This document shows, one piece after another, positions 32,226 to 44,436 of a DNA stretch of 64,000 nt. Origin of the DNA: Angiostrongylus vasorum (taxonomy: Eukaryota; Nematoda; Chromadorea; Rhabditida; Metastrongylidae). The stretch is taken from NCBI GenBank assembly GCA_018806985.1, contig JADANN010000365.1, forward strand, positions 1,288,001 through 1,352,000, read 5' to 3'. How positions within the stretch are numbered: the stretch's first letter is position 1; every line of letters starts with the position of its first letter. The notes beneath the pieces are model-generated. The model saw nothing but the letters and a program-made list of their open reading frames with translations, did no database searches and was not told the DNA's origin. The position numbers were made by a program, and so were the translations under genes.

Positions 32226-32690
32226 AACGGCCCGTCGTCACTGCTCGTGCGTGCCCCCAGCATAATCTCCATTTTTCGGAAATTTGTCGGCTAAAAAAAA
32301 CAAAAACACAATGGATGGTTCCCTGAAATCCCAAGGTCAGCCTGGTAAAAGTCTGCCACAGGTCTTCACCACCACAGGCAGTAGCAACCCTTGTGGATCA
32401 GAGCGGGATTTGCCACCATGCGACAACACTTGTGGATCAGAGGGGGGATTTGCCACCATGTGACTTTGATACCAGGACGATGGTGGGTCCTGATACTGGT
32501 TTACTCTTAGCTAGGCTTCTTGATGGAAACACTGGACTCGTTTTAAGCTTGGGAGACCTTGCCAGCGAGGTGAATCCGGCCGCTGTACATCGCAGCGCGA
32601 CACCAAGGAACACCTCTCAGCCACGATGAGGCGGTAAACCGTTGGAAAGCCATCGTCAGGTGGATACGGCAGATCTGGAATCCGATGCGC
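32226..32690 (-). repeat. Inverted-repeat arm, left
   Basis: Matches the reverse complement of 34,480-34,846 over nearly its whole length: GAACGGCCCGTC, CATAATCTCCATTTTTCGG, CCACAGGT(C)TTCACCACCACAGGCAG, TTTACTCTTAGCTAGGCTTC, CGCTGTACATCGCAGCGCGAC, CAGCCACGATGAGGCGG. The left arm has an extra internal tandem duplication of about 40 bp (CTTGTGGATCAGAG at about 32,390 and 32,430). The open frame at 32,393-32,629 matches the same stretch in the right arm, so it may be a fragment of an element's coding region. Element class unknown. Confidence 0.75.
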
Positions 32691-34479
32691 AATGACAGTT
32701 CGAGTGTTCAACCAATTTTGGCTCATTTTGTTCGGGTATTATGTTGATCATGAGTGGATAAAAGTCTTCGCCACCACCAAATCAAGTTCGCGAAACCACT
32801 TATAAGTACTACTATTTTTGGCATGCTTATTCGCTTAGATGCCTGTAATCAAGTTAATAGAAATTATATGAGGAGCTGTTCGGCATCAGCTCCAGCGAGT
32901 AAGTTCTAGGTACATTTGAGGAGAGCTCGAAAAGCAAACGGTGACTATATCCAGCTCTGTTTCTTGAAAAGCAGTTCAAATAAAAGGTTTCCCACGAAAA
33001 TTGACACGATTCGTATCTTTTGAGCGTACGGCTCTATACAACTGTGACATGTGTGTATGGTGATATTTGCGACGTCGAGTTGTGTCACTCCATAATCCAG
33101 TTATAAAAAATACAGGTGGTTTAGCTTAACGAATCCGAATTTACAAAGTTCGCTTAAACTAATGTGATCACAGAGCGCCGAGTTTCGTTAACGGTCGTTT
33201 GCAGAGACTGGTGGAGGCTCCAAAGATCTAGAAGGTGGTGTATGGTGTGCTATGAACTGAATAATTTGATACCGAGTAGAACGTTTAGTTAGACAGTCGT
33301 CGTTGGGGCATTGAACTGTGGCTTTATTCGGTAGCAAATTGCCGTTATTTTTTCCTGTGAGGACGTATAGATCTGCGACTCACGTTTGTTGCGACGTCGG
33401 GCAATTGAGAGTTCCAGCATAATACATAAGTATCATGTTATTTTTTAAGGTTGGCTACGCACTAGAGGAGACTTGTTAGGTCAAACTGCAACGTCATGTT
33501 GTTAGATTTCAAATGTTCAAGACTGAGCTGACCGTTCGAGTTAAGTGTGATACGATGATGGGCTGGTTTTACGTCGAACTTAGGCAATTACAACTTCATA
33601 TGTATACACATGTTACCTGCGTGTCATATTACCTATTTTGAACAGGAGGATAGCGGAATTAGTAAACAAAGATTACTGGACAATCAAGGAGTTATTTTGT
33701 CAGTAGGAGAGCAGCTTTTGTACTAAAACGGTGAAGTACTATGTGGAGAAAGTGTCATACAGGAATTTGCGTAATGAGCAAGTGGTAGCCCAACAAGAGT
33801 TGACTAGAAATGACCAGTGGAGAATTCTAGTTTCCTAATGGAGGCAGATGTTGATGGAGAGCGCATGACTCTTCCAGTCAGTGTTTTCTTACGTGTACAG
33901 GTGTCAATGCAGAAAAAAGGCTATGGAGCAAGTAGTCAAGCACTGGTTTTTAAAATGTGCAAATGATACCATACAATGGTTTTCTAGAGTACTTTTTTCA
34001 GCCAGTTGGAAAGGAAAGTAGATGAGGTAGCTGTTAGGCAGCCGCTTACAAATTGAACTAGGTGCATAAGGAGGCAGTATGTGTTCTTGAGTAGATATTC
34101 TTGAATAGATGCTCGTATTCTTAACGAAGTAAGACCATAGGATGAATTAATCGTTCTTATTTTTTTTGACGTTGACCCAATTGCAAGTACTACTTCAACA
34201 ACCACCATTTTGTGATTTTTTTCTGGCAGAAATGGGACAAGTTTCGGTAAAATGTTCATACCCCAACTGCAATGTTTTATCCATGTAATCAGATATTTTT
34301 AGAACCTAAATATTTCGTCTAACATTCGACAGATTCCAGCAACTTCAAGTGAATATTCAGAGGGAATGCTGTAACAGTGGCTAAATATTAAAAGCGCTGC
34401 ATTTACTCACCAGTATGCAGAAGCTGATTTATTCCTAATTCTAGTCAGTCATAACTCTAAGGAGTGCTGTATACTCTCC
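32691..34479. other. Spacer between inverted arms, unassigned
   Basis: About 1.8 kb with no recognisable gene, transposase or RNA. ORF 33,984-34,259 (minus) has no motif. Confidence 0.4.
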
Positions 34480-34846
34480 TCCCAACTGTCCACCGCCTCA
34501 TCGTGGCTGGGAGGTGTTCCTGGGTGTCGCGCTGCGATGTACAGCGGGTGGATTCATCTCCCCGGCAGGATCTCCCATAATGAGAAGGAGTCCGGCGTTT
34601 CCATCAGGAAGCCTAGCTAAGAGTAAACCAGTACCAGGGTCCCTGGTATCAAAGTCGCATGGTGGTAAATCTCCCTCTGATCCACAAGGGATGCGACTGC
34701 CTGTGGTGGTGAAAACCTGTGGCAGACTTTGGCCAGGCTGACTTTAGGATTCCAGAGAACCACAGTGGCTTAATCAGCAATTTTCCGAAAAATGGAAATT
34801 ATGCTGGAGCACGCACAGACAGTGAGGACGGGCCGTTCAAGTAAGT
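34480..34846 (+). repeat. Inverted-repeat arm, right
   Basis: Partner of 32,226-32,690. The arms are separated by about 1.8 kb of unassigned DNA, making a 2.6-kb fold-back-like structure in the dehydrogenase B-PTR interval. A short third fragment (CACCGCCTCGCCACAGTGGGAC) occurs near 37,480-37,510, so this is a dispersed family. Confidence 0.75.
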
Positions 34847-36177
34847 ATATACTCTACCTGTGTCTTTTAGAATTGCCGAGTAATTAGTAGAAAAGTCATT
34901 GTCTAGTGGAATCTAGCGTTTTGCCATGTATCCATGTAGAGCAAACTGATCACTAATAGTGGCTTAGGATTTTTTAAGGCCAACTGCGCAAAAAGTCACG
35001 TGTACTCATATGTGAAATATAATACTTTAGAAAGTCAAAAAAGGCTTCAGCAACAAAGGAACATTACAATTCCTATTAATGAAAGTGATCACATGGATTC
35101 GGACGACCACAGAAAGTTTAATTGGTGTAATCACATGGAAGATTTTAATACCCTAGTGAGCATATGTCTCGAAAGGCGATTAAATTTTCATTTTCAACAG
35201 TTTGTGTAGTCGGGAATGTGCTTCATTCTTCGTGATGAAAAGTGTGAAAGAGAGCCAGGTGGTAAACCCGTACGTGAAAAAGGGACTGTGCAAGGTCAAC
35301 CCATATAGAAAAACGGGGTCGCCCCCGTAGTAACTCCGGCGCACAGGCAAATACGTGCGCATCACGCAGACACACACCCACACACACGCTCCATCGATCC
35401 TGATTAGTGCCAGATTTTTTCCACCTTCTTCTCATTTTTGCCTGTTGTACGCTAGCATGTTCATCAACTTGGAAGCGTGTTCAGAACAATTTAGTTTAGT
35501 GAATGCACGACCGCGAACTGGCAATGAAGTAGTCTAGATGGAGATTATTTCCAATTGTTCTTTCATCTCATAATTTGTTAATTCGTGCTGTTGTGTTATC
35601 AAATCGAAGCTATTGTTGTAAAAGCACACTATGAAAATCCAATCAGCTGTTTTTGAGCAACTGTAGAAAAATTCACCACAGTTTCACAAATACACCTAGT
35701 AAAGATGAGCAGTTATGGTTGTATTTGAATTAGAAGGCAATGTAACTAAGGAAGGAGGTAGGCTCACTTTAGGTATATTTCGATTACAATGTAAGTATCC
35801 GATAAAGACCGCTATGCACTGAACTGTTGAACCCAATTTCTTGGAGTCCTCTACACACATATGTGTGAAAGTGAGAAATAAGGGTTACGAAGAGCTAGTC
35901 GGGTAACGTTTCTGTCGCATTCTAGGTGCCGCAACAACTTTTGGAAAAATTTTGTTCCATATGGAGTACTCCTTCTACTAGCACAGTAATAATGCTGGTT
36001 TAAACGCTAGGTTCTCTTAATGACACTCAACAGCTTTCGACTCAACAGTCGTTGATCGCGCACATTCGGCATATTGACGCTCATTTTCTTCACGACTCCA
36101 AACAGTACTGTGCGAGAGGTCGCTCACAAATGTCCATAGCATTTTTCAGTTGTATTCAGAGAAAGTCCTGCAATATA
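34847..36177. other. Unassigned intergenic stretch
   Basis: No gene recognised. ORF 35,000-35,209 (plus) is unassigned. A GC-richer patch at about 35,260-35,400 (ending in a CACACACCC run) stands out from its AT-rich flanks and may be another dispersed repeat. Confidence 0.35.
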
Positions 36178-36405
36178 CATGGCGTCGGTTCAAGCGCCCT
36201 TCGCTGGCCTACAATGCCTTCCATCCTTCCATGGTCGGCAAATTGGTACCAGACTTGTCTGGGAGGAGAACAGCACTGGCTTGATACATCGGTGGGCCAC
36301 CGAGAGTGATTGCAGAGGCCAGATATCCATTCAATCACATCCAAACGATGCTTAATAAAGTCCAATGCTGGGATTGATCAACGCTGAAGTTTTTATTTTA
36401 AAGCT
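36178..36405 (+). mobile_element. SINE-A copy 7, head diverged
   Basis: About 280 bp upstream of the PTR start. The head is reduced or rewritten (GGCGTCGGTTCAAGCGCCC). The body from CTTCCATCC through GGCAAATTGGTACCAGACT and GCCAGATATCCATTCAATC is clear, and the TTTATCC tail has decayed to TTTTATTTTAAAGC. Confidence 0.75.
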
Positions 36406-36681
36406 TTATTTAGAGAAAATCCAACGTTAGGCAGCAAGCTGAGTGCGTTCGAGTTGTCCTTGATATCTGCCTTTCGTGGTAGATAATGTGAAGATAGAAA
36501 GTCTCCAACCTTGGTTTCATTGCCAATAAAGTAGCATTTTTAGAGGATATTTATGTTACCATTACTTTCTGCACCTTTGCTTACATGATCTGCCCAAAGT
36601 TTTTTTGAAAATGTTATTCCAGAAATTCCTAAATCTGTCGACGGTCGGCGTTGAATACTGAATAGTGGCACTCTGAATGCT

Positions 36682-39600
36682 ATGACATCATTGACATGCG
36701 TGAATCCTTTCGGAATACTTCAAGATTTTCTTGCCGACTGCTTCTACAAATATGGGCTGTTTATTAGCAAACATCCACGTGCTTTTGCCATTGGACCACT
36801 AGTTTTGACGTGTATACTAGCAACAGGACTTTCTAGCGTGAGGATGGAGGATGACTTGCGTTTTCTATACTCTCCAGAACATTCACAGTCAAGAGTAGAA
36901 TATCAAATACACAAAAGCTTTACTGGTGCTTCAATGAACAAGTAAGTTATTCTAGAAAAGTTGAGCTCATTGAGCTACTTCAGCATTTTTAGTTATTTAA
37001 GACGATGTTTGAGTGCAGGGCGTGACAATTTTGTTAGAATATTTGGAAGGTTCATGTGAAAGAAAACTGGGTTTTTAAATTAAGAGCGATAATTTTTGGC
37101 TATTTAAATGACTATTAACTAGTTTAAACTAAGTCTATAACGTTTGCTTAGGTAGCATTCATAATATTTCCTCGTCTAAATACTTGGTAAATGAATTCTA
37201 TTCGCAAAGAATGCGGAGATGTGGCAAATTCTCTATTCAACTGACAACCTACTGGTGCAGTAAGTTGTTTTCTCTACGCGTGCCAGGGCTTTGTTGAGTA
37301 CTCCAAAAGGCACCGGCTAGCGCTTATGAATGGGATAGGCGTTTATCGTTCACTGACTAGGCCTTTTTTTAAATGTTGAAACACTTTCTCGTATATATGT
37401 GCCCTTTTTCCGGGTTTTGGATGGAAATTTCGAATTCTTCAGTGGCCTACAACCGTTAACACCGCATTTCGACACTTAGAAACACCGCCTCGCCACAGTG
37501 GGACGGTAAACTATTTGGAGAGGTTGCATCAATAGTTTGATAAAGGGGGAACTAAAGGTTCCATTCTCATTCGAACCAATTAAAGAAAAATTTCATATGT
37601 AGCACATTAATTCACTGTTTATTTCTGTTTTAGGCGACTTTTGCACGATTAAAGAACACGCCTTCTATTTGATAATTCTTACTTCCACATATTCTTTTTA
37701 ACTTACACTTTCTTATGCTGCCTTTTATTCCCTTTCCTTTCTTGCTTCTCTCTTTCTTATTTATCAGACGCTGTCGCTATTCACCTGCAGTCGTGATGAA
37801 TGATTCTTGCTCGGACTGCGGTGTCAAAAATATGACCTGGGTTCTCCGAATTCTACGTTGAAATTCCCCATGTCACATCTTTTCCATGCCAGACATTTTA
37901 AAAAATATTTCCACCTTTTTAAATGTCTTTGCTGAGAAACAGTGGGTTTTGGGCAAACGTAGAGCAGGATATTGTTGATACAAAGTAAATAAATTCATAG
38001 GACCACTGGCAGGGATGATTTCCCTTACACTGCATTGTTCATTAATCTTTGAAAGTAAGCGTAACTGCTGGTAGAACGAATTAGCTCTCAAGGAAGAATG
38101 TAGTGTAGGTTTCATGAAAAGAAATGGGAGCTTCTTCATGGACCTTTTTATTGATTTGTAAATAAACGTTTTTCGAAAGAGGCAATCGCTATCTACTCTG
38201 CATAACTAACTTATTCGCGAACATATGCATTGAGTTCAATACATACGTAGTAAGGTGGGTCTGGCAGCACTAACTAAACTCAGTGCGCTTGCTTTCCTAC
38301 TGTTCTTTTGCCGCACGTACTTTTGCATCGTTATCTATTCTGTTTTCGTATTGCAACACGCCATACAATTGTTAAAAACATGTGTTCTACGCGCCTGTTC
38401 GTTTCTAAGAGTCATACAATGATTCGTAGTCACTACAGAATGCCGCAGAGTATATTGTTCTTTGTGAGAGTACTAAGATGTATTTATCTGATGCATACCT
38501 AAAAATATGTGGTTTTCGTGACGACTCCTTGTGTAACCTTTTCACAACTAAGCTATTTTTTTCGATAACTGACCTAGCTTATTTACTACTAAACTATTAG
38601 GGGGTTTGGAACTTAACATATCAATAGAGAAGTTTTATTGTATCGCTATTAATCGCATGTACCAACTTGGATGCTTGGATGGCCCGGTTTCACGAGTTGT
38701 GGGCACCTCATCACTTTTTCTTTCGTTCCCTGTCGCGCAATCGTTGTCCTAGGTGGTGGTTTACTTCGTACATGGTGATGTTCGCGAGGCACATTAAGCG
38801 ATGCAGAAATCACCATCATCTGAGAATGCAGATAATTTACGTTTGCCGCGAACACGTCCACCCGTCGTTTAGGTAGTCGTTTGAGAGGACGCTTGCATCT
38901 TTTAGAGCCCGCTATAATATCATGTATAATTTTGATGAAGTATCTTTTGATTCTTGAAAATATTTGGCATTAGGACTTTCAGAAGTCAGTAGTGGTGAAA
39001 TTTAAGTTTTCAAAATTTCCAACGGAGGAGTGGCAGATGCAAACATAAACGATTCATTAGGGAACATCATCGTCTCATGCTAGACGAAATCCCGCTTGCT
39101 CATTTGCTTTCTTTTCCGAAGCATGAGGCTAGAGGCAATAAAGTGGAACAACTATATCCCATGGGCCACAGAAAATCAGAATTTGGTTTTGCTAGGAAAA
39201 ATAATGAATTGTATCCTTTAGGCAAGGATTTTCAGACTATAATAGTTTCTATTTAAAAAAATTCACCGTGAGTTGTTATGTGTCGATTTAAAGCTGGAAA
39301 CGGGTATTACTTTTGCGTCGAAGACTCCCATGTTGTGATGTCGCGCTTGTGTTACTGTGCAAAAACAGTTATGTAGAAGTTGCTGATATTAAGAACGCTA
39401 GCTGTAGTTGTTCAGAGACCGACAAAATCATGTTTATTCGTCAAGAAAACGGGGAATGAATGGTGCAAAGAAGTTCACTCTGTGAGATCATTTAGGACCT
39501 TAAGCATTGAGTTAAAGACATGTGTTGGGCAACGAAAACTAGGCGTAGTTCCATGCCCCAACCTTTGCATATTAGGCAAAAGTGTCAGCCCACAACTGAA

Positions 39601-42600
39601 GAATTGTTTTCGTTGCAAAAAATTACTCCGACTTTCATTTGCGACCTATAACTGTTGGAAAAGTGTTGACCTGCCACAGAGTTCGCTATGGAAAACAAAA
39701 AATCTATGATCCATCCAAATCGACGACAACAGCAAATGCGCTGTCGAATTTTCAGAATACTTTTCAAAGTTCAGCAACTTCGACGTGTGAAGGTAGAAAA
39801 GGTCAAACAGAAACCATGGATTACGTTTAGGTTACTTTTATCGTACAAAACATTAGTCAAAGAGCATCGGAGTCGGATACGTGAAAGCCATTGGATTATA
39901 GGTTCCCGGACATGCGCGTGCTTAGAATTACTCTTCCCATTCATTATCACAGAAATAACCTTGCTACGAAAATGGAGAACCAGAGTGCAAACTCGTTGTG
40001 AATTTCAGCGCACAACGTCTTAGAGCTTAACACCTTTTTGTAACATCTCAACAAGCATCGTGAAGAGAGTAGTTGGTATTAATAAGTTGGTCTCTTACAT
40101 GTGGCGACATTTCTGTGGTAAAAGGCAAACGGATTTTTAGAGTGTTATCTCGTTTTCTCAACAGTTTGGGAATCAGGTTCTTCAGAATTTGAATCGGCGT
40201 TTGAATCTGCTCATAGTGTGCATCTTTTCAAGATGTCAATTGACGATGCACCCTCATTAATGTAGTAACGACAACTTAGTGCTACTAGGCGAAAGATGGG
40301 AGTTGGTTGTTGTCCATGCAAATCTCCATGCGTTCTTGACGTAGAGTCTGTGACACCTTTTCATTGCAGCCACAATAGCAATTCAGACGGCTACGAGATT
40401 GATCGGCGGTCACCTTCAAGTGATGTTTCCTCATTCTTGCGTTGCACCACTCAACCCAGTTAAGAGTGATTCCGAGGAAAACAACACATCAAAAACACCA
40501 GTTAAACAGTTACACCCGATACGAATCTCTGCTAGTGTTAAGGTCGATAACTTCAAAACGTCGAGAAGTGTTTAAACAGTCTCGTGTTTAGATTGAAGCA
40601 ATCTAAATCGAAGTTGTTGAATAACTTTTTACTTAGGCTAATGATGAAGGTCATTGGCTGTACATGAGCAGATTTTTTATGAAGTCTTAGTGCTGTGTGC
40701 ATGAGAATTTTAAAAATGATACCAGAGCGACGAAAAGGGCAGTCTTATCGAAGAAGAAAGTATTGAATAATTCGATGTTTTTCTTCAATATGCAGATACG
40801 AGGTCGAATGCACACTTGCTCGCACATTTCTTGTCCGTTTATTGAAGAAAAACATCAAATTATCAATCAATGCCAAGGTTAACAGAAGGTCGGTCTTGGG
40901 AAAGTGTTGAATAATTTTAGTAAAATTAGAGCTGTAAATATCGTATAGAACAACAGATAAGGCACAGTGTTATCTTGCAGCTGTGACGAGGAAGCAATTG
41001 TAACAAACATGGAGCTTTATGGCTTTTTTTCAGCTCATTTGTCTCACTCACGCTAGAGTCTATGGATTATGACAAGAACTTACTTACCAAGGAAAGATCT
41101 CACCTCATTAGAATGCTGAACAAATATATCCTAGAAAACATGACATTGACGTTGGAAGGCAGAAAGGTTAGTCGAATGCACACTTACTCGCTTATGTTAA
41201 GGAAAAACATGGACATCAACTTTTTGCTATTGTTCTACTGAGTAGTTCTTAACAAGATTGCATCCTTGAAATGCACATTTTCAGATCGTTCTCATTGTTA
41301 CCTCTAACATGTGCAGATTCCAATAGAAATTTACGCACTAGATATCAATTAGTTCCTTTTTTCTGCATTACTATTTTCAATGTTTCATCATGTTCTTATT
41401 TTTTTATTTTATTTGATCCGTCTTCACTTCTACTGTGCGGATCCTAGCACTTCTCACATTGGATTCGTTTCCTCGCATCCATCGTCCACGAAGATCTTCC
41501 AAGTTTTAACGTGTGGCTTCGGTTGCTGGTTGAGGAGTTTCATTTCATCTTGAATGTCGTAGAATGCTAGTCGAGCAATTCTCCCCGGAGTCTTGAGATA
41601 GCCGAGCTGGAGCGTTCCCAGTTGGATTGCAGAGAGGGATTTTTTCCCAAATGAGAGGCTTCGTTGGCCCGGAGCGAAATCGAACTGACACCATGCTCGT
41701 GTTAACGGACGTCACTACCACTGTGCTATCCGCCCCTCATCATGTTCTTAGGTTGACCAAAATAACACCACTGATTTGTTTCATTACAAATGTGGAATCC
41801 TTACACACGTTGTCAATGTTTATTTGTTTCATTTTTTTAAATGAAATTCCCGTGATCTTTGCACCTTCACGAAATTTTTTTTACATGTCTTATATATTTT
41901 CCTTATCTTTTCATATCTTTGGCTGATATCGACATTTAGGTGAATTTTGGTCACGATGTTTGTCCGAAATTAAAACAGTGCACCCTAAGCAACACCATTG
42001 TGGACATTTTCTTCGATGCGTTCTGGAATAACCGTTTGCGGGAAGATCCACGGATCAAAGTCGAATATCCGACAATGACGTTCTTTGAAAAAAAATTGTT
42101 CCTGCCCACACATCTCTATGGTGTGCGGACCGATGCTGAAAACGCTATCCAATTTGTGGAAATGGTTCATTTAATCTACCAGATACCTGCATACCACAGC
42201 ATATCTTCCGAAGATGTGTCTGTCGCATTCTCGGAATCATTACGAAAAGTGTTGGGCACTCACTTGGCTCCTTTCAAATCCTCGATGTTCAGCCTTTCCA
42301 TTCTAAAAGAGGAAATGCAGAAGAATGCCACTTACACTGTCCCTTTTATTTCTTTAACACTTCTGCTATTAGTTACCTTCACAGTAGGATCCTGTATGAC
42401 AAGCGATTGGATAACTTCAAAGCCGATTGAAGCAATGATTGGGGTTCTAACGTCATCAATGGCAATTGTCAGTGCTGGAGGTATCTTATTTGCCATTGGA
42501 GAGCCTTTCATATATCAGGTGACCGTGATGCCTTTCATTGCTTTGGCCATCGGAGTGGACGATGTTTATGTGATGTTAGGGGCATGGCAGGATACTGGGC

Positions 42601-44072
42601 GAATGCTCTCGCCCGAAAAACGTATGGCACTGGCACTGGAAGAAGCAGGAAGTGCCATTTCTGTGACTTCAATAACCTCTATTCTATCGTTTGGAATAGG
42701 TTCGTTCTCTTCTACACCTGCCATTTCTATATTTTGCAAGTTCATAATGGTCGCTGTGGCATTTGATTGGTTTTATCAGCTAACATTCTTCGCCGCTGTC
42801 ATGGTGTTGGGTGCGAGAAGAGAGGCCGCTGGCTACCACTGCATTTTTGTATGGAGAAGGTGTGAGAAGTCCGAAATTGAAAAGGCAAAAGCGCCGGACG
42901 CTCTTTCTCCCACCAAGCACTTCTTCTGCGACGTCTTCGCTTCATTCCTTTGTCTACCTGCTACTAGAGTCGTCATCGTTTTTGTCTATATTATCTACAT
43001 ATTTATTGCATTTTATGGATGTGCACAGTTGAAACCAAACTTAACTCCTTCTCGACTAGTTGTTGATGATTCTCCTCTTGTTCATTATTTGCACCTAGCT
43101 GAGAAGAAAATATGGGCAGAGGGACTCATCGGACGAGTTTACGTTAATAAGGCACCAGACTTCAATAACCCTCACCAGATCGAAAGAGTTCTGGATCTTG
43201 TTCATGATCTTGAAAGCACACCTTACTCAATGGGGTCGAATTCAACGTCATTTTGGTTGAAAGAGTTCAATAACTACAGGCAATTCTTCTTAGTAGACGG
43301 GGAGCGGTTCTATTCAACGCTGAAAGCCTTCTTGAAAGTGTCTTTCAACAGTCACTGGGAAACTGACATACACTGGACGAGTCACGAAGACGAGAAAGAA
43401 CAACGAGTAGAAAAGTTTGCATTTACGACAGCGTTCAAGATAGCAAGCTGGAATGTAAGAACTGAGCTACTTCTTATGTGGAGAAACATCACCGGTCACT
43501 ATCCCGAATTTGAAGCCTTCGTTTTCGACGAAAACAATTTTTATTCCGATCAGATGTTAGAGTTGCAAACGACTACGCTCCAATCCCTCGGAACTGCTAT
43601 TTTGACTCTTATTTCAGTGTGCATTCTTTTCGTAGCTGAATCTTCTATTGTATTTTGGGTGACATTCAGTCTGATCTCTATGGATATTGGGACAGCTGGG
43701 TTTTTGTCGTTGTGGGGAGCTGATCTCGATCCTACGACTGTTGTTAATATTTTGATGTCAATTGGACAGTGTATCGATTTTGCTACACATGTTGGATATC
43801 GCATATATCGTTCGGAATGCACTGATCCGAACGATCGTATTCGTGACTCAATGGGCGCAATAGCGTGGCCTGTGTTGCAAGCCGGAAGTTCAACTCTCCT
43901 TGCAATCGTGGTGATGATCTTGGTTCCGTCGAACGCTGTTCGTATGTTTGCTCGGACGTCAGTACTTGTTGTAGCGACTGGGCTGTTTCATGGTCTACTA
44001 GTTCTGCCAGTTATCATTCGAACTTTTGCAAGCCATGCAAAGGCTCATGTGCCCACCCACAGTAACAGATGA
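36682..44072 (+). CDS. Patched-related (PTR) sterol-sensing membrane protein
   Basis: Multi-pass RND-superfamily protein of the nematode-expanded PTR group; C. elegans members act in moulting, cuticle and lipid/sterol transport. Exons: 36,682-36,941; 41,034-41,166; 41,940-44,072. They join in frame to 841 residues. Exon 3 begins with GTG (Val), an internal codon. Exon 1 encodes a cytosolic N-terminus, a first membrane segment (about residues 33-50) and extracellular MEDDLRFLYSP. The sterol-sensing domain (about 265-430) contains TSKPIEAMIGVL and GVDDVYVML. The second bundle near the C-terminus contains GQCIDFATHVGY and MFARTSVLVVATGLFHG. Intron 1 is 4.1 kb and repeat-rich. The last exon is unusually long (2.1 kb, no introns). 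Convergent with the calpain gene. Which ptr paralogue is not assigned. Confidence 0.92.
38645..38900 (+). repeat. Dispersed repeat R4, copy 2, in PTR intron 1
   Basis: Matches 23,330-23,590 in order (ACTTGGATGCTTGGATGG, GTTTCACGA, ATCGTTGTCCTAG). The ORFs across it (38,667-38,876 plus and 38,649-38,861 minus) are unassigned. Could be an edge of a larger transposable element. Confidence 0.45.
39030..39200 (+). repeat. Dispersed repeat R3, copy 3, in PTR intron 1
   Basis: Contains GATGCAAACATAAACG, ATTCATTAGGGAACA, CGAAATCCCGCTTGCTCA and TTTGCT in the order seen at 9.6 kb and 15.9 kb. Confidence 0.5.
39380..40023 (+). other. Overlapping open frames in PTR intron 1, unassigned
   Basis: Two overlapping plus-strand frames (39,380-39,709 and 39,688-40,023, about 110 codons each) make a longer-than-average open region in the intron. 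I recognise no domain. They could be remnants of an element ORF with a frame break, or chance. Confidence 0.25.
41410..41740 (-). mobile_element. SINE-C copy 2, in PTR intron 2
   Basis: Minus-strand head GGGCGGATAGCACAGTGG (A-box-like), B-box-like AGTTCGATTTCG about 40 bp on, body and end (GAAGTGCTAGGATCCGCAC) matching 16,655-16,985. The A/T-rich tail lies at the low-coordinate end. Confidence 0.75.
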
Positions 44073-44346
44073 ATGAACACCGTATGTTGATGTACAGTAT
44101 CACAGAAGCAAAGCCGCTACTGCTTCGCTTACATCTGCATGATGTCGATGCATAAAATGTGAAACACATAGTATGCCAGAAATTGCTGTTTGTTTTTTTG
44201 TTTTTCCAAAAAAATTTAAACGAGTAGTGGTGTTGGATTGCTTTTAAAGGATCTTTTCACTATGATAAAGTTTATGGCATAAAAATTCTGTTTACAAAAT
44301 CCGCACTAACTAGGCGATTACCATTGAAAGAATTTCATTAACTGAC

Positions 44347-44352
44347 AATAAA
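44347..44352 (+). terminator. Polyadenylation signal AATAAA of the PTR gene
   Basis: Canonical AATAAA about 275 bp after the PTR stop and 85 bp before the end of the convergent calpain coding region. The two 3' ends must be very close or overlap. Confidence 0.5.
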
Positions 44353-44436
44353 GTATTATCAAACAGGTTTTAGATGAGTGCTTCATTACAATTACTACAT
44401 AAAAATCTAATGGAAAGCTCGGCAAAAATGGATTAG

